64,000 nt of DNA from Marinomonas ushuaiensis DSM 15871. Lineage in GTDB: Bacteria; Pseudomonadota; Gammaproteobacteria; Pseudomonadales; Marinomonadaceae. Position 1 is the first letter of the stretch, and each line of letters starts with the position of its first letter. The position numbers were made by a program, and so were the translations under genes. Of the stretch, positions 1-10,082 are shown piece after piece. The notes under the pieces were generated by a model. The model was not told where the DNA came from. It ran no database searches and saw only the letters and a list, made by a program, of their open reading frames with translations. Location of the stretch: NCBI RefSeq assembly GCF_000521805.1, contig NZ_JAMB01000006.1, forward strand, positions 62,001 through 126,000. Direction: 5' to 3'.

Positions 1-52
1 TCTTTTAAATAGTTAGTAATAAGAGAATCTCCCAACCATAAAAAGTGTCATC

Positions 53-90
53 AAAAAAGAGTAACCATGATTTCTTGGTTGCTCTTTTTT
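53..90 (+). terminator. Rho-independent terminator of an upstream gene
   Basis: A 15-base arm at 53-67 pairs with 76-90 across an 8-base loop, with one G-U pair. The 3' arm ends in a run of T, and the 5' arm begins with a run of A, so it could work in both directions. It probably ends a gene lying left of the window and insulates mltC. Confidence 0.8.
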
Positions 91-219
91 ATTTGGTTTC
101 AACAAACAATCAACAAATGAAATATTAACCTCTTCTTCTTTCCCTCATAGATTATTGTTCTGATATAATTTTTTTCCTTTACAGATTTCATACAATTGCT
201 TCAGTGAGTAATGAATTAG

Positions 220-1401
220 ATGCTTAACACTACCTCTCGACTATTTACCTTTACCTTCATAAGTTCTTTATTTTTGTTACTCAGTGGCTGCCAATCACTT
301 TTATCATTTGACTCGGTCGATTCCGTTAAGCAACTATCAACACAAATAAAAAATGCAAACAATAAAGAAGATGTGAAAGCCATCGCAGAACAGGCAAAAA
401 TCACACACAACCTTATCAGCTCGGATATCAAAGCCATTAAAGCCTTATATGAAAATCTTGACCAAGAAGTAAACAAGAAATGGGGTAAAGACAATACGGC
501 ACTACCTGATAAGAAAACCTACGTAAAATACGTTAACAATTACCAAGCAAGAACCGTTGTGGATTTCGATAAAGGCTCAGTTCAAGTTGAAAGTTTAGCA
601 ACGAGCGACCCTCTAGCCGCTCTCAAAGACGCGGTAACAACCACGCTACTGACTACAGCAGACCCAACCAAAACGGATATATTCTCCAGCTCCGCACCGA
701 ATACAGAAGGCGTTCCGTTCCTATACCCACAAGTTATCGACCATGACGGAAAAGTCGTTCAATACGCCTGGCGAGCGAGCCGCTATGCGGAATATTTGGT
801 GAATAACAAACTAAAGAAAAGCCAAGAAAATGGCCAAACCGTCTATGCCGTTGAATTTGACCTTGTTGAGCAACACCAGCACCTTCGCCAAGAAAAATAC
901 AGCGAATACGTCATCGCGGCGGCGAACCGTTACAACCTAGAACCAGCACTGATTTATGGCATCATTGAAACCGAAAGCTCATTTAATCCTTATGCCGTCA
1001 GCCCAGCCAATGCCTATGGTTTGATGCAAGTTGTACCAGCCACAGCAGGCAAAGACGTGTATAACCTAGTAAAGAAACGATCTGACGAACCGACCAAAGA
1101 AACCCTTTTCCAACCTGAAAGTAACATTGATATCGGTAGCGCTTATTTGTACATATTACAAACTCGCTACCTTGTTGCCGTCAAAAATGAATTAAGCCAA
1201 GAATACTCCATGATCTCCGCTTACAATGGCGGTACAGGCAACGTACTGAAAACCTTTGATGCCGACAAAACTGTCGCCATGGAAAAGCTCAACCAGAACT
1301 CCGCCAGCAGCGTGTACCAAAAATTACGATACGATCATCCTAAAGCAGAATCTCAGTATTATTTAGAGAAAGTGACTAAGGCGAAGAAGAACTACGAATA
1401 A
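220..1401 (+). CDS. mltC: MltC-like membrane-bound lytic murein transglycosylase (lipoprotein)
   Basis: The protein (393 aa) is predicted to cleave peptidoglycan glycan strands with formation of 1,6-anhydro-muramic acid, acting in the periplasm from a lipid anchor. A signal peptide ends in the lipobox LLSGC with the lipidated Cys at residue 24. The middle matches the DUF3393 region of MltC. The C-terminal third is an SLT domain with ETESSFNP (Glu 252 is the expected catalytic acid), then AYGLMQVVP and the SAYNGG motif. Length is close to MltC (about 360 aa). It is a single gene, convergent with the cobalamin operon, and its terminator hairpin lies inside the 3' end of cbiG. The family is certain; MltC rather than a related SLT lipoprotein is likely. 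Confidence 0.88.
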   Translation: MLNTTSRLFTFTFISSLFLLLSGCQSLLSFDSVDSVKQLSTQIKNANNKEDVKAIAEQAKITHNLISSDIKAIKALYENLDQEVNKKWGKDNTALPDKKTYVKYVNNYQARTVVDFDKGSVQVESLATSDPLAALKDAVTTTLLTTADPTKTDIFSSSAPNTEGVPFLYPQVIDHDGKVVQYAWRASRYAEYLVNNKLKKSQENGQTVYAVEFDLVEQHQHLRQEKYSEYVIAAANRYNLEPALIYGIIETESSFNPYAVSPANAYGLMQVVPATAGKDVYNLVKKRSDEPTKETLFQPESNIDIGSAYLYILQTRYLVAVKNELSQEYSMISAYNGGTGNVLKTFDADKTVAMEKLNQNSASSVYQKLRYDHPKAESQYYLEKVTKAKKNYE

Positions 1402-1430
1402 CAAGAACCATAAATTTCCACTGACGATAC

Positions 1431-2198
1431 TTATCCAAACTCTCTCGCCAAAGCACAGGTCGCTTTGGCGTTTTTAATTTTATTCAGTATCAATTCTGGT
1501 TCTGAACCTGCTTCATTTTGTGCTGCAATTTTCGAAGACAACAGCGCGGCGGATTCAGCGACGCCGTAGACGCCCACTGTGTTGAAGATGTAGTCAGATT
1601 TAGTACTGAGCAGCGGTTCCATCGATGCAAGTTCTTCTGCGTTGTAAGTATTAAATGGCCAGTTGTATTTCTCAGCTAGGACAATCAAGTTGGTTTCATC
1701 AGCTTTGATGTCGATGCTATTCAATGAGTGAATATCTTTTGGGGTTAAGCCTTTCTGAGCCAAGGCATCGAGCATTAAGGATTCAAGAAATTCAAGCGGA
1801 CAATTCCGCTCGCATCCCATTCCCAAAGTATAAACAGGGTTCAAATACGGTTTTGCGGTGGTCATCACAAGTTGCGCACCAAGACGACCTGCCACTTGCG
1901 CGCCCCACTCGTTCGCACCACCTTCATGACCTGATAAAAGCGGAATAACAAATTTACCAGCTTCGTCTAAGACCAACACGGGTGGGTCTTTATATTTATC
2001 CTGTAACACGGGCGCCAGCGTTCGCATAACAATACCTGTGGCACAAATGAAGACTAACCAATCACCTTGTTGAAAGGCTGTTTGTACATATTCAGCAAAA
2101 GGCTGAGGCTTATACTGTAAATCCGCTTCAGGCCATTCAACTTGTAAACGCTCACCCAGTTTTGTTCCGGCTGGCGTCAGCGCAATAATGCGTATCAA
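1431..2198 (-). CDS. cbiG: Cobalt-precorrin 5A hydrolase CbiG, compact form
   Basis: CbiG opens the delta-lactone of cobalt-precorrin-5A and releases acetaldehyde during corrin ring contraction. The N-terminal domain shows FICATGIVMRTLAP near residue 50 and LSGHEGGAN near 88. The C-terminal CobE/CbiG domain shows GMGCERNCP near 127. At 255 aa it is much shorter than the usual 330-360 aa because the central linker between the two domains is missing. It is the last gene of the operon and overlaps the cobI stop by 4 bases (ATGA). Its presence is normally a mark of the cobalt-early pathway, which sits oddly with the chelatase-type gene at the head of the operon. Confidence 0.85.
   Translation of the reverse strand: MIRIIALTPAGTKLGERLQVEWPEADLQYKPQPFAEYVQTAFQQGDWLVFICATGIVMRTLAPVLQDKYKDPPVLVLDEAGKFVIPLLSGHEGGANEWGAQVAGRLGAQLVMTTAKPYLNPVYTLGMGCERNCPLEFLESLMLDALAQKGLTPKDIHSLNSIDIKADETNLIVLAEKYNWPFNTYNAEELASMEPLLSTKSDYIFNTVGVYGVAESAALLSSKIAAQNEAGSEPELILNKIKNAKATCALAREFG
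1446..1475 (+). terminator. mltC terminator embedded in the cbiG coding end
   Basis: Perfect 9-bp arms CGCCAAAGC (1446-1454) and GCTTTGGCG (1462-1470) with a 7-base loop are followed by five T on the plus strand. The element lies about 45 bases after the mltC stop and inside the last codons of the convergent cbiG. On the minus strand no U-run follows, so it should act only on mltC. Confidence 0.8.
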
Positions 2199-2935
2199 CG
2201 TGTGCCTCGCTCGCTTTTCGTTACCACAAACAAAGAAAAATACGGGCCGGCTTTGTCCTCTAAAGTCGATACATCTTTTACGATACGTTCGTTTTCACGG
2301 CCAATGTATTCAAGGTATTGGGCGTCTTGCATTCGATTGGTTTTACGCAGTGCCATGAGAATTCTAGGACGTGCGCGCCCTGCTTTCATAATCACCACAC
2401 TATCGTGATGCTCTAACGCGGTATCAATTTGCGCCGCAGAATGGCGACCGCTGACCACGGCGAATGATTCTTTCAATACGGTTAACGGATGATTCAAGGC
2501 CGATGACGCCGCATTAATAGACGACACACCGGGAACCACTTGGCATTTGAATTCTTCTTCTAAACGCTCTAATAAATACGCGAATGAGCCAAAGAACAAC
2601 GGATCACCTTCACACAAAAACACCACATCTTTGCCTTGGCGTAATTCATCCGCAATAGAGTTTGCACCAGCATCATAGGCTTCGTTAGCTAACGTGCGAT
2701 CGGTCGACATTGGCATCACAATCGCGATTTCATTTTGTCCATGGGTCACACCTGAGAACGCTTCGCTAGCGATGGTTTTCGCTTGCGAGCCACCTTCCGC
2801 ATTCGCTAGATAGCTCACCACTTCTGCGCGCTGAATCAGTCTTAAAGCTTTTAATGTGATTAGTTCTGGATCGCCCGGACCAACGCCTACGCCAATGAAT
2901 CGACCAGTTGAAACAATATTATCTAGCAGGCTCAT
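2195..2935 (-). CDS. cobI: Precorrin-2 C20-methyltransferase
   Basis: This 246-aa SAM-dependent methyltransferase (CobI/CbiL) methylates C20 of precorrin-2 or cobalt-factor II to give the tri-methylated intermediate. The tetrapyrrole methylase fold is shown by GVGPGDPELITLKA near residue 17, CEGDPLFFGSF near 108 and the VVPGVSSINAASS stretch. Length fits the family. It overlaps cobL upstream and cbiG downstream by 4 bases each, which indicates translational coupling. Sequence alone does not tell whether the natural substrate carries cobalt. Confidence 0.9.
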   Translation of the reverse strand: MSLLDNIVSTGRFIGVGVGPGDPELITLKALRLIQRAEVVSYLANAEGGSQAKTIASEAFSGVTHGQNEIAIVMPMSTDRTLANEAYDAGANSIADELRQGKDVVFLCEGDPLFFGSFAYLLERLEEEFKCQVVPGVSSINAASSALNHPLTVLKESFAVVSGRHSAAQIDTALEHHDSVVIMKAGRARPRILMALRKTNRMQDAQYLEYIGRENERIVKDVSTLEDKAGPYFSLFVVTKSERGTR

Positions 2936-4254
2936 AGTGCGCTGTCCTTTGTTGTAATTTTTATTTGGTGGAGAGAATTAGCTGACGCTTTCGTAAAATG
3001 GAAAAGCGTGACGGGAAGGTTTGGACGATACACACGCTGCCCAGCAAGGCGCTCACCTTTTGCCACAGCAAGTTGAATACTTTGTTCTTCCGCGTCTTGC
3101 TCGGTTTCTCGCTGTTGTGCGAACTGGATAATTTGGTACTTGGTGTCTTCGGTAACAGCGCTCACCATCAAGCTTCCACCGATGGGTAATAAACTCCAAA
3201 CCTGCGCCATTAAAGCGACTAACTCGCCATCGCTGCCACCAATAAAGACCTTGTTTGGAGCTTTGTGTTTCAACAAGATATTTTCTAGAACTTCTGGCGC
3301 GCGCCCTTCTACAATCGACAAGTTTTGCACGACGCCAAAACGTTCTTGGTTGGCTTTCAAACACGCAAGGCGATCTGGGTGATGTTCCACTGACACAATC
3401 TGGCTATTCGGATGCCAATAGGCTAATTCCACACTAACACCTCCACAGCCGGCGCCAATGTCCCAAACCACATCACCGTTTTGGATATTCATATAAGACA
3501 AGATCGCCAAGCGTACTTCTCGCTTCGTTATCATGCCTTTGCCATCGCCTTTGTCAGTGATGAAAGACGTATCAGGAATGCCCGGCGCAAGTGGATAAAA
3601 TCCATTATTCGCAGGGATTTTCAACACAATGACATTCAATGGGTCGAATGTTATATCGGCTTTTAATAAGTCATTAACAGAAAAAGTACGTACCTTTTCT
3701 GCCCCATAACCCAAGGCTTCACAGACAGTAATTTCAGCATTCTGCAATCCAGCCAACACACATTCTTGGGCGATGTTTTTGGGTTGGCTATGCTTATCCG
3801 TCAACAACACCAGTGTGTTATTTCCGTGTAAATAACGACGTAACGACACCAAAGGTCGACCGTGTAAACTGACTGTTTGGACATTTTGCAAAGATAAACC
3901 AAGGCGATGGCACGCCACTTGTAGACTAGATACATTCGGATAAAACTCAACATCATTGAGTGAAAAATGACGCATTAACCAAGCACCAATACCGAAATAC
4001 AAAGGGTCACCAGACGCCAAGACAACGACTTGCTTCGCTCCTTGTTTTTGCCAATTATCAAACTCGCTTTCAAGCTGTTTTAACTTAGGTAAATCAAAAT
4101 ATTGTGCTTTGTGTGTATAAAGCGAAATGGTCTCGTGCTGACGTGGCGCACCCAACACAATATCTTGCTCAGACAAATTAGCCAAAGTCACCTGAGCAGA
4201 TGCATCAAGGTTTGCTTGTTCGTTAACACCAAGGCCGATCACATGAATTTTCAT
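2932..4254 (-). CDS. cobL: Precorrin-6Y C5,15-methyltransferase (decarboxylating), CbiE-CbiT fusion
   Basis: The protein methylates C5 and C15 of precorrin-6B and decarboxylates the acetate side chain at C12. The N-terminal half is a CbiE-type tetrapyrrole methylase (VIGLGVNEQ, LASGDPLYFG). The C-terminal half is a CbiT-type Rossmann methyltransferase with the SAM loop WDIGAGCGGVSVELA. I place the start at 4254 (MKIHVIG), because an AAGG-type ribosome site precedes it and the family begins there. The open frame runs 20 codons further upstream, to 4314, but that would overlap cobH. The resulting protein is 440 aa, usual for fused CobL. Confidence 0.9.
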   Translation of the reverse strand: MKIHVIGLGVNEQANLDASAQVTLANLSEQDIVLGAPRQHETISLYTHKAQYFDLPKLKQLESEFDNWQKQGAKQVVVLASGDPLYFGIGAWLMRHFSLNDVEFYPNVSSLQVACHRLGLSLQNVQTVSLHGRPLVSLRRYLHGNNTLVLLTDKHSQPKNIAQECVLAGLQNAEITVCEALGYGAEKVRTFSVNDLLKADITFDPLNVIVLKIPANNGFYPLAPGIPDTSFITDKGDGKGMITKREVRLAILSYMNIQNGDVVWDIGAGCGGVSVELAYWHPNSQIVSVEHHPDRLACLKANQERFGVVQNLSIVEGRAPEVLENILLKHKAPNKVFIGGSDGELVALMAQVWSLLPIGGSLMVSAVTEDTKYQIIQFAQQRETEQDAEEQSIQLAVAKGERLAGQRVYRPNLPVTLFHFTKASANSLHQIKITTKDSAL

Positions 4255-4276
4255 CCTTTTACCTTCTGAAAAATCA

Positions 4277-4969
4277 TTAATAATACTCGCCAAGATTACA
4301 ACGCAATAATGCATTACAACTGGCAGAAGTTACGGCGCTGCCGCCCATTCTGCCCAACAAGGTAATGCATTCAATGCCAAGCTTTTCATGAGCGTCCCAC
4401 AAGGCGTCTTTCGATTCCGCCGCGCCTACAAAACCCACCGGCATGCCAATAATCAAAGCTGGTTTTGGCGCGCCTTGTTCTATCATTTCAAGCAATCGAA
4501 ACAAGGCGGTTGGTGCATTGGCGATGAGCACGACACTGCCTGATAAATCCTCTCCCCACAAACTTAGCGCCGCCATAGATCGAGTTTCGCCTTGCTCTTT
4601 AGCAAGATTCGCCGTTCGTGGGTCATTCAAAAAGCACAAAGGCTCTTTGTTGATCATACGTTTTGTCACGCCTTGTTTTACCATTTCCACGTCACACAAG
4701 ATCGCACAGTTGTTCGCTAGTGCATCTCGGCCAGCTTGTGTTGCATTCGCACTGAATCGAACTTGCTCGGCGACTTCTGGCAAACCTAAGCTATGAACTA
4801 CGCGCATAACAACTTGCTGTTGATCTCGGTTCAAGCTAGATAAATCGGTCAGCTCACGAATTTGGCGAAAGCTGTCTTGCTCAATCGCTTGAGGTCTTTT
4901 TTCGAAAACTGGTTTCTCAGCAACATGAGAAATAGCAGTAGACGTATTTGATGAAATATCTTGAGTCAC
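4277..4969 (-). CDS. cobH: Precorrin-8X methylmutase
   Basis: CobH/CbiC moves the C11 methyl group to C12, giving hydrogenobyrinic or cobyrinic acid. The expected catalytic histidine is in VVMRVVHSLGLPE (His 59), followed by DVEMVKQGV and the glycine-rich PVGFVGAAESK near the C-terminus. The 230-aa length is typical, with about 25 extra polar residues at the N-terminus. It overlaps cobK by 4 bases and is followed 22 bases later by cobL. Confidence 0.92.
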   Translation of the reverse strand: MTQDISSNTSTAISHVAEKPVFEKRPQAIEQDSFRQIRELTDLSSLNRDQQQVVMRVVHSLGLPEVAEQVRFSANATQAGRDALANNCAILCDVEMVKQGVTKRMINKEPLCFLNDPRTANLAKEQGETRSMAALSLWGEDLSGSVVLIANAPTALFRLLEMIEQGAPKPALIIGMPVGFVGAAESKDALWDAHEKLGIECITLLGRMGGSAVTSASCNALLRCNLGEYY

Positions 4970-5778
4970 TGTTGGCTGTCTTTTTTATGAAGGTTTTTTC
5001 TTGTTCCAAAGGTTTTTAAAAACGCCTCAAAACACATTTGTGTATCACTAAATTCTCGATCAGCATCAGGCAATTCTGGCCGTTGATGCAATAATACAGG
5101 AAGCGCAAGTTCACGCGCAGCTTCCAGTTTTGAATAGGTCGCGGATCCGCCGCTATTTTTACTGACGATGATATCAATGCTTTCTTCGATTAATAACTTT
5201 CGCTCGTCTTCTAAGGCAAATGGCCCAATGGCTTTTATCCACTCTATTCCTTCTGGCATGGTGAACTTCGGAGCCACAGCCGTTCGCCATACAACTCGTT
5301 TAACATTCGGTAATTGGATAATTTTTTTAAGTAAGTCTTCACTCATTTGCCCTGCGCTTAATAATGGCACACGATAGTGAGAAAGCTGTGTTAATAAATC
5401 TTCATCGGTTTGGTATTCTATCCAATTATCTTGCGCTTCTTTTATCCAAGCAGGACGATGAAAACGCCAACAAGGAATGCCCACTTCTTTACTGGCGGCA
5501 ACCGCTTTTGTACTCATGGTTTGTGCATAAGGGTGAGTCACATCGAGAATCATGCCTATGTTTTGATCTCGTAAATACTTCGCTAAACCACCAAATTGAG
5601 TGAAGCCGCCAACCACCAGCTCGCAGTCGACTTTTGGCACTCGAACTAAACCTGCCAAGCTGTAGATGACTTGTATGTTTTTATGAAGATCACTGGCTTT
5701 ATGAAGAACACTTGCCTGATGAAGTGAGTCAGCTAATCGACGAGCGTCGGCGGTTCCCCCTAATAAGAGTATTTTCAT
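4966..5778 (-). CDS. cobK: Precorrin-6A reductase
   Basis: This NAD(P)H-dependent reductase (CobK/CbiJ, 270 aa) reduces precorrin-6A to 6B. The start [16 protein letters not shown] is the family's nucleotide-binding motif. [11 protein letters not shown] near residue 80 and [18 protein letters not shown] near 215 are characteristic. A small near-repeat (LHKAS, LHKN) near residues 24-34 lengthens the loop after the first helix. The gene overlaps cbiD and cobH by 4 bases each, so it is translated in a coupled chain. Confidence 0.9.
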   Translation of the reverse strand: MKILLLGGTADARRLADSLHQASVLHKASDLHKNIQVIYSLAGLVRVPKVDCELVVGGFTQFGGLAKYLRDQNIGMILDVTHPYAQTMSTKAVAASKEVGIPCWRFHRPAWIKEAQDNWIEYQTDEDLLTQLSHYRVPLLSAGQMSEDLLKKIIQLPNVKRVVWRTAVAPKFTMPEGIEWIKAIGPFALEDERKLLIEESIDIIVSKNSGGSATYSKLEAARELALPVLLHQRPELPDADREFSDTQMCFEAFLKTFGTRKNLHKKDSQQ

Positions 5779-6881
5779 AAGGCACTTCCTACAAAATGCC
5801 CTTTTCGATCAATCGCCCAGACTTCCAGTTCCATGTGATTTGGAATGTATTTTCGAGCAAACTCTGAGGCTTGCTGGCAAACCGCGTCTGCCAGCTCAAT
5901 ATTTTGCTCTTGAGCAAACGACAAAGCCTCAACACTGGTGTTGGCGTTTGCCATTTTTGTTTGTAATGTTTCATCCGCGCCTAATGTCGCCGCAAGTTTC
6001 GCCAAGGCGTTTAAGTCAATGCTCGACGCTCGGCTGTTTAAATCCATATTACCTTGAGCCAATTTACTGATCTTACCGAAGCCGCCACAAATACTGAGTT
6101 TTATAAGTTGTTTCGAATCGGTTCGCTCTACTTTTTTAACGTGTTTTAACACAGCACCAACAAAGTCACCCATTTCTATCAGCGCCATGTCGTCCAGCTG
6201 ATAATGACTTTTTATAGCGTCTTCGCTGCTGTTTCCTGTGGTCGCGGCAATGTGTGTAATTGAATTAGCTCGCGCAACATCAATACCTTGATGAATCGAG
6301 GCGATATACGCCGCACAAGAAAACGGACGAACAATGCCCGTTGTTCCTAATATGGACAAACCACCCAAAATACCCAAACGTGGGTTCATGGTTTTTTGTG
6401 CGATTTGTTCGCCGTTTATCACACCAACCGACACATCAAAACCACCTTGATAATCATAAGTTTCCGCAAAACCTAACAAGTGCTCAGACATCATTTTTCG
6501 CGGCACAGGGTTAATTGCTGGCTCACCGACATCAAGCAGCAAACCTGTTCGCGTTACGGTTCCAACACCCTGTGCCGCATGAAAACGCACGCCTTTCTCT
6601 GGCGCTAAACGCAGTTCAACAAACAAGGTCGCGCCATGTGTCGCATCAGGATCATCCCCTGCGTCTTTTATGGTCGCGGTTTTCATCCCGTTAAGAAGTT
6701 CTGAATATTCAATAATAGGTAAATTGACGACTTTGCCTTTTGGCAAGGTCACACTGACTGAGTCGTCTTGTTTTTGAGCAAAAAGTGCTTGAGCCGCCGC
6801 CACGCAACAGGCCGTCGCGCAGGTTCCGGTGGTTAAACCGGTGCGTAATGGTGTGGGTGATTCAGCACTTTCTGGCCACAT
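5775..6881 (-). CDS. cbiD: Cobalt-precorrin-5B C1-methyltransferase
   Basis: CbiD methylates C1 after ring contraction. It belongs to the cobalt-early pathway but also replaces CobF in pseudomonads. The signature [19 protein letters not shown] is at residues 12-30, followed by [12 protein letters not shown] near 72, a [10 protein letters not shown] segment near 187 and [14 protein letters not shown] near 217. Length 368 aa is normal. The start lies 4 bases after the cobB stop and the end overlaps cobK. Confidence 0.92.
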   Translation of the reverse strand: MWPESAESPTPLRTGLTTGTCATACCVAAAQALFAQKQDDSVSVTLPKGKVVNLPIIEYSELLNGMKTATIKDAGDDPDATHGATLFVELRLAPEKGVRFHAAQGVGTVTRTGLLLDVGEPAINPVPRKMMSEHLLGFAETYDYQGGFDVSVGVINGEQIAQKTMNPRLGILGGLSILGTTGIVRPFSCAAYIASIHQGIDVARANSITHIAATTGNSSEDAIKSHYQLDDMALIEMGDFVGAVLKHVKKVERTDSKQLIKLSICGGFGKISKLAQGNMDLNSRASSIDLNALAKLAATLGADETLQTKMANANTSVEALSFAQEQNIELADAVCQQASEFARKYIPNHMELEVWAIDRKGHFVGSAL

Positions 6882-6885
6882 CGCG

Positions 6886-8265
6886 TTAGTGACCTTTCCC
6901 TAGCTCTTTTTCCGCAAGAAATAACTTGGCGGTCGCTTCAAGGTTAGAAGGAAAGAACAAATGTAGATAACTCGCGGTTAATCCTTTGCTTTGATAAATC
7001 GCTTCGCCCGGTGCGTGATGTCGCTGACGACGACCAAAGCCAACGGGATCTGGTGTGTTAGCGCTACGTGATCTGTGATGTGCATGACCACGAATTTCCC
7101 CTTGAGGAACCACAGCCGTTTGCATACCTTGGCAACCGCGTTTGCCACGCATCGCGCCTTGTCCTTCTAAAATACCTAACATGGGATAACAATCGTCATT
7201 CAAATCCGTCAGATCATTTAAGCTGTACAGCATGCCGCCACATTCCGCGAGAATTGCTTTGCCTGTTTGAAAGAATGCTTGAATAGCCTGTTGCATATCT
7301 GTGTTTTCAGACAAGGCTTTGGCATGTAATTCGGGATAACCACCCGGTAACCAAAGCGCGTCCGCGGCAGGTAAAATTTTGTCTTTTAATGGTGAGAAAA
7401 ATACCACCTTTGCGCCCATTTTCGTTAAGGCTTTTATATTGGCATCGTAGATAAAACTGAACGCGGCATCTTGTGCAATGGCGATAGTTTTACCTTCCAA
7501 CAGTAATTCTGTATTTTGACTGTCAGATTGATTATCAGCTTGAATAAGCAATGACTCAACAGGATAAAACGGCACGGCTGCTGGCAAGCTCAATAAGCCT
7601 TTATCATTGGTTTCTTTAAGCCATTCTACTGCGGCTTCAAAACGCTCTTCTAATTCATCCTTCACTTCATTGGCTTGTACCAAGCCTAAATGACGCTCTG
7701 GCAAGGTAATGTCTTCATCTCGCTTTAATGTCGCTAATAATGGCAAGTTTTCTGGCAAGGCATCACGAATCAATTCTGCATGACGCTCGCTGCCACAACG
7801 ATTGGCGATCAAACCTGACACAGTCACGTCGTCACGGAAGTTAGCCAAGCCTGTTGCCAAGGCCGCGGCGGTTTGCGCCATGCCTTTTACGTCCATAACA
7901 ATCGCCATGGGAATGCCAAAACGTGCGGCTAAATCTGCACTGGAAGGATCGCCATCGAACATGCCCATTGCGCCTTCGACCAAAATTAAATCCGCTTCTT
8001 TTGCGGCTTGATAGAGTTTGTCTTGGCAATAGTCTTCGCCTGCCATCCAAATATCCAGCTGTTCTACTGGCTGTTTCGACGCTTGCGCTAGAATTTGAGG
8101 GTCAAGATAATCTGGCCCTGTTTTAAACACGCGAACGCATTTACCTTGATTCGTAAAGTAACGCGCCAACGCGGCGGTAATGGTTGTTTTTCCTTGATTT
8201 GACGCAGGAGCCGTCAAAAATAAAGCGGGACAGCTAACAGGGCTATAAGTAACAGGAGCCGTCAT
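6886..8265 (-). CDS. cobB: Cobyrinic / hydrogenobyrinic acid a,c-diamide synthase
   Basis: This ATP- and glutamine-dependent amidotransferase amidates the a and c side chains of the corrin ring. The N-terminal P-loop is [20 protein letters not shown] dethiobiotin-synthetase-like core contains [11 protein letters not shown]. The C-terminal class I glutaminase domain has [13 protein letters not shown] with the nucleophilic Cys. Length 459 aa fits CobB/CbiA. The start codon overlaps the chelatase stop codon (ATGA). Which substrate it uses (with or without cobalt) cannot be read from the sequence. Confidence 0.92.
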   Translation of the reverse strand: MTAPVTYSPVSCPALFLTAPASNQGKTTITAALARYFTNQGKCVRVFKTGPDYLDPQILAQASKQPVEQLDIWMAGEDYCQDKLYQAAKEADLILVEGAMGMFDGDPSSADLAARFGIPMAIVMDVKGMAQTAAALATGLANFRDDVTVSGLIANRCGSERHAELIRDALPENLPLLATLKRDEDITLPERHLGLVQANEVKDELEERFEAAVEWLKETNDKGLLSLPAAVPFYPVESLLIQADNQSDSQNTELLLEGKTIAIAQDAAFSFIYDANIKALTKMGAKVVFFSPLKDKILPAADALWLPGGYPELHAKALSENTDMQQAIQAFFQTGKAILAECGGMLYSLNDLTDLNDDCYPMLGILEGQGAMRGKRGCQGMQTAVVPQGEIRGHAHHRSRSANTPDPVGFGRRQRHHAPGEAIYQSKGLTASYLHLFFPSNLEATAKLFLAEKELGKGH

Positions 8266-10031
8266 AAATGAGTCTCTAAAAGCGAATTTAATGGAATATA
8301 TTGTGCGCCCAAATGTTGAGCAATGTCTTGGCCTCGGCCTCGTTTAACTGGCGCGTTTTCTATATCGATTAATACCGTATGACCCGATAATTCGAGATCT
8401 GAAACGTCGGCCTGCGTTCGTCCATCCGTCAATATATAGGTTTGGCTATGCAAGCCAGCATTGCTTTTGTGTTGTTGCGCCAAATAGTCACTGGCATTTT
8501 CAATCGCAATACGAAAGGGTGTTCCGCCACCCGCACCAAGGTTATCGAGTAACTCTGAGATTACTTTTGGCGCTCGTACTCTTGGTAAAATCGAAGACAC
8601 ACCATCTTGTCCAAAGCCTAAAATAGCAATTTGTTCACGAGCAACATAAGCTCGATCAGCAATGTCTAAAATCACCCCTTTGGCTTTGGCAAAAACGCCT
8701 TGGCTTAATGTCGAGGCTGACGTGTCTAACAGGACTAAATGCAATATAGCTTGGCCTGTTTTCGCCGCTTTATGAGCAAGTTTTTTTGGCGGCCATTCCT
8801 GTGGTTGATTGATAATACTGCGAAACCAATCAACACCACTTCCTGATTTAGTAATATCAGGACGATAACCACCCTGCTGCTTGCCTTTAGACTTTCCCGG
8901 CGTCACCTCTCTCAAACGATTTACGGTTGAAGTGGCCTTTTTTTCATCTTGTGATGTGATTCGGATAGGCTCGGAAGATTTTTGCAATTGTGGCGTCATA
9001 CTCCCCCAATCCCCTTCTCTTCCCTCAGATTCGCCCGTCTCTTTATTATCAATGTCTTGGCTGTCTCTTTGTTGATCTTGCTGATGGTTTTCAGAGCGAG
9101 ACTGATCAGGGCGGCGAGAAGGTGGCGGCGTTGATGATGAAGGTGGTTGTGTTTTGGCTTGTCGACGATGAGCCAGTACAAGCTCTTCAACTGTTTTAAT
9201 ATCGTCTATTGTGACCTGCTTAGCACCACGCCACGCAGCGTATGTCATGGCAGCACGAATCCAAACAATATCACCACGCACACCATCGATGTTCGCCGCC
9301 TGGCAACGTGTCGCAACTTCCATTCGTAAGGCGTCTGAACAGTTAATGTCATTTAAAGCGTTACGAGCTAACCGAATGCTATTTTTCAAATTCCGTTGTT
9401 TGTATTTAAAGGCTTCGCTGAAGGACTCTGGATCTTGATCGAATTCATCTCGAAGTCGAACAATTTGTACCCGCTCCTCAAGACTGTATTGATTGCTAAG
9501 TTGAACCATCAATCCGAACCGATCTTGTAGCTGTGGACGCAACTCTCCTTCATCAGGATTCATGGTACCAATCAGTAAAAAACGAGCTTGATGTTCGTGG
9601 CTGATACCGTCTCGTTCAACACGATTTACGCCGCTCGCCGCAACATCTAGAAGCTGATCAACAAGATGATCAGCGAGCAAATTCACTTCATCAACATACA
9701 AAACACCGCCATGAGCTTTGCTTAACAAGCCTGGTTTAAACGCAACTTGTTTGTCTTGTAAGACTTGCTCAAGATCCAAAGCGCCTAGTAAGCGATCTTC
9801 GCTGGTGCCAAGCGGTAATGTGGCGAAAGGAGCGAGCTCTTCATCATTAAGTAAGGCAGGCATAACGCCAGACAAACCGCGAGCTAGAGTCGATTTAGCA
9901 GACCCACGAGGACCACTAATCAACACGCCATCAATTTGTGGGTTAATTGCGCAAAGAATCAACGCCAGCTTAAGTGGCTCTTGCCCAGCGACTGCAGTAA
10001 AAGGAAAATTGCTATGGGCGAGGCTGGTCAT
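8262..10031 (-). CDS. ChlI/ChlD-type metal chelatase ATPase fused to VWA domain
   Basis: The 589-aa protein joins a Mg-chelatase ChlI-like AAA+ ATPase to a von Willebrand A domain. The AAA+ part has Walker A GPRGSAKST at about 40-48, Walker B LYVDEVNLL and the arginine-finger region DRFGLMVQL. The VWA part has the MIDAS motif LDTSAST. Between them is a Gln/Ser/Glu-rich linker at about 300-370. In aerobic cobalamin producers lacking CobS/CobT, such proteins sit with cobN and are thought to power CobN cobalt insertion. As first gene of this operon that role is likely. No cobN is in the window. A terminator at 10083-10118 separates it from yitT. Confidence 0.85.
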   Translation of the reverse strand: MTSLAHSNFPFTAVAGQEPLKLALILCAINPQIDGVLISGPRGSAKSTLARGLSGVMPALLNDEELAPFATLPLGTSEDRLLGALDLEQVLQDKQVAFKPGLLSKAHGGVLYVDEVNLLADHLVDQLLDVAASGVNRVERDGISHEHQARFLLIGTMNPDEGELRPQLQDRFGLMVQLSNQYSLEERVQIVRLRDEFDQDPESFSEAFKYKQRNLKNSIRLARNALNDINCSDALRMEVATRCQAANIDGVRGDIVWIRAAMTYAAWRGAKQVTIDDIKTVEELVLAHRRQAKTQPPSSSTPPPSRRPDQSRSENHQQDQQRDSQDIDNKETGESEGREGDWGSMTPQLQKSSEPIRITSQDEKKATSTVNRLREVTPGKSKGKQQGGYRPDITKSGSGVDWFRSIINQPQEWPPKKLAHKAAKTGQAILHLVLLDTSASTLSQGVFAKAKGVILDIADRAYVAREQIAILGFGQDGVSSILPRVRAPKVISELLDNLGAGGGTPFRIAIENASDYLAQQHKSNAGLHSQTYILTDGRTQADVSDLELSGHTVLIDIENAPVKRGRGQDIAQHLGAQYIPLNSLLETHL

Positions 10032-10082
10032 GAAATTACCTGTTTAATGGTTAAAGTCTAAAAACAAGATCGGAAAACGATA

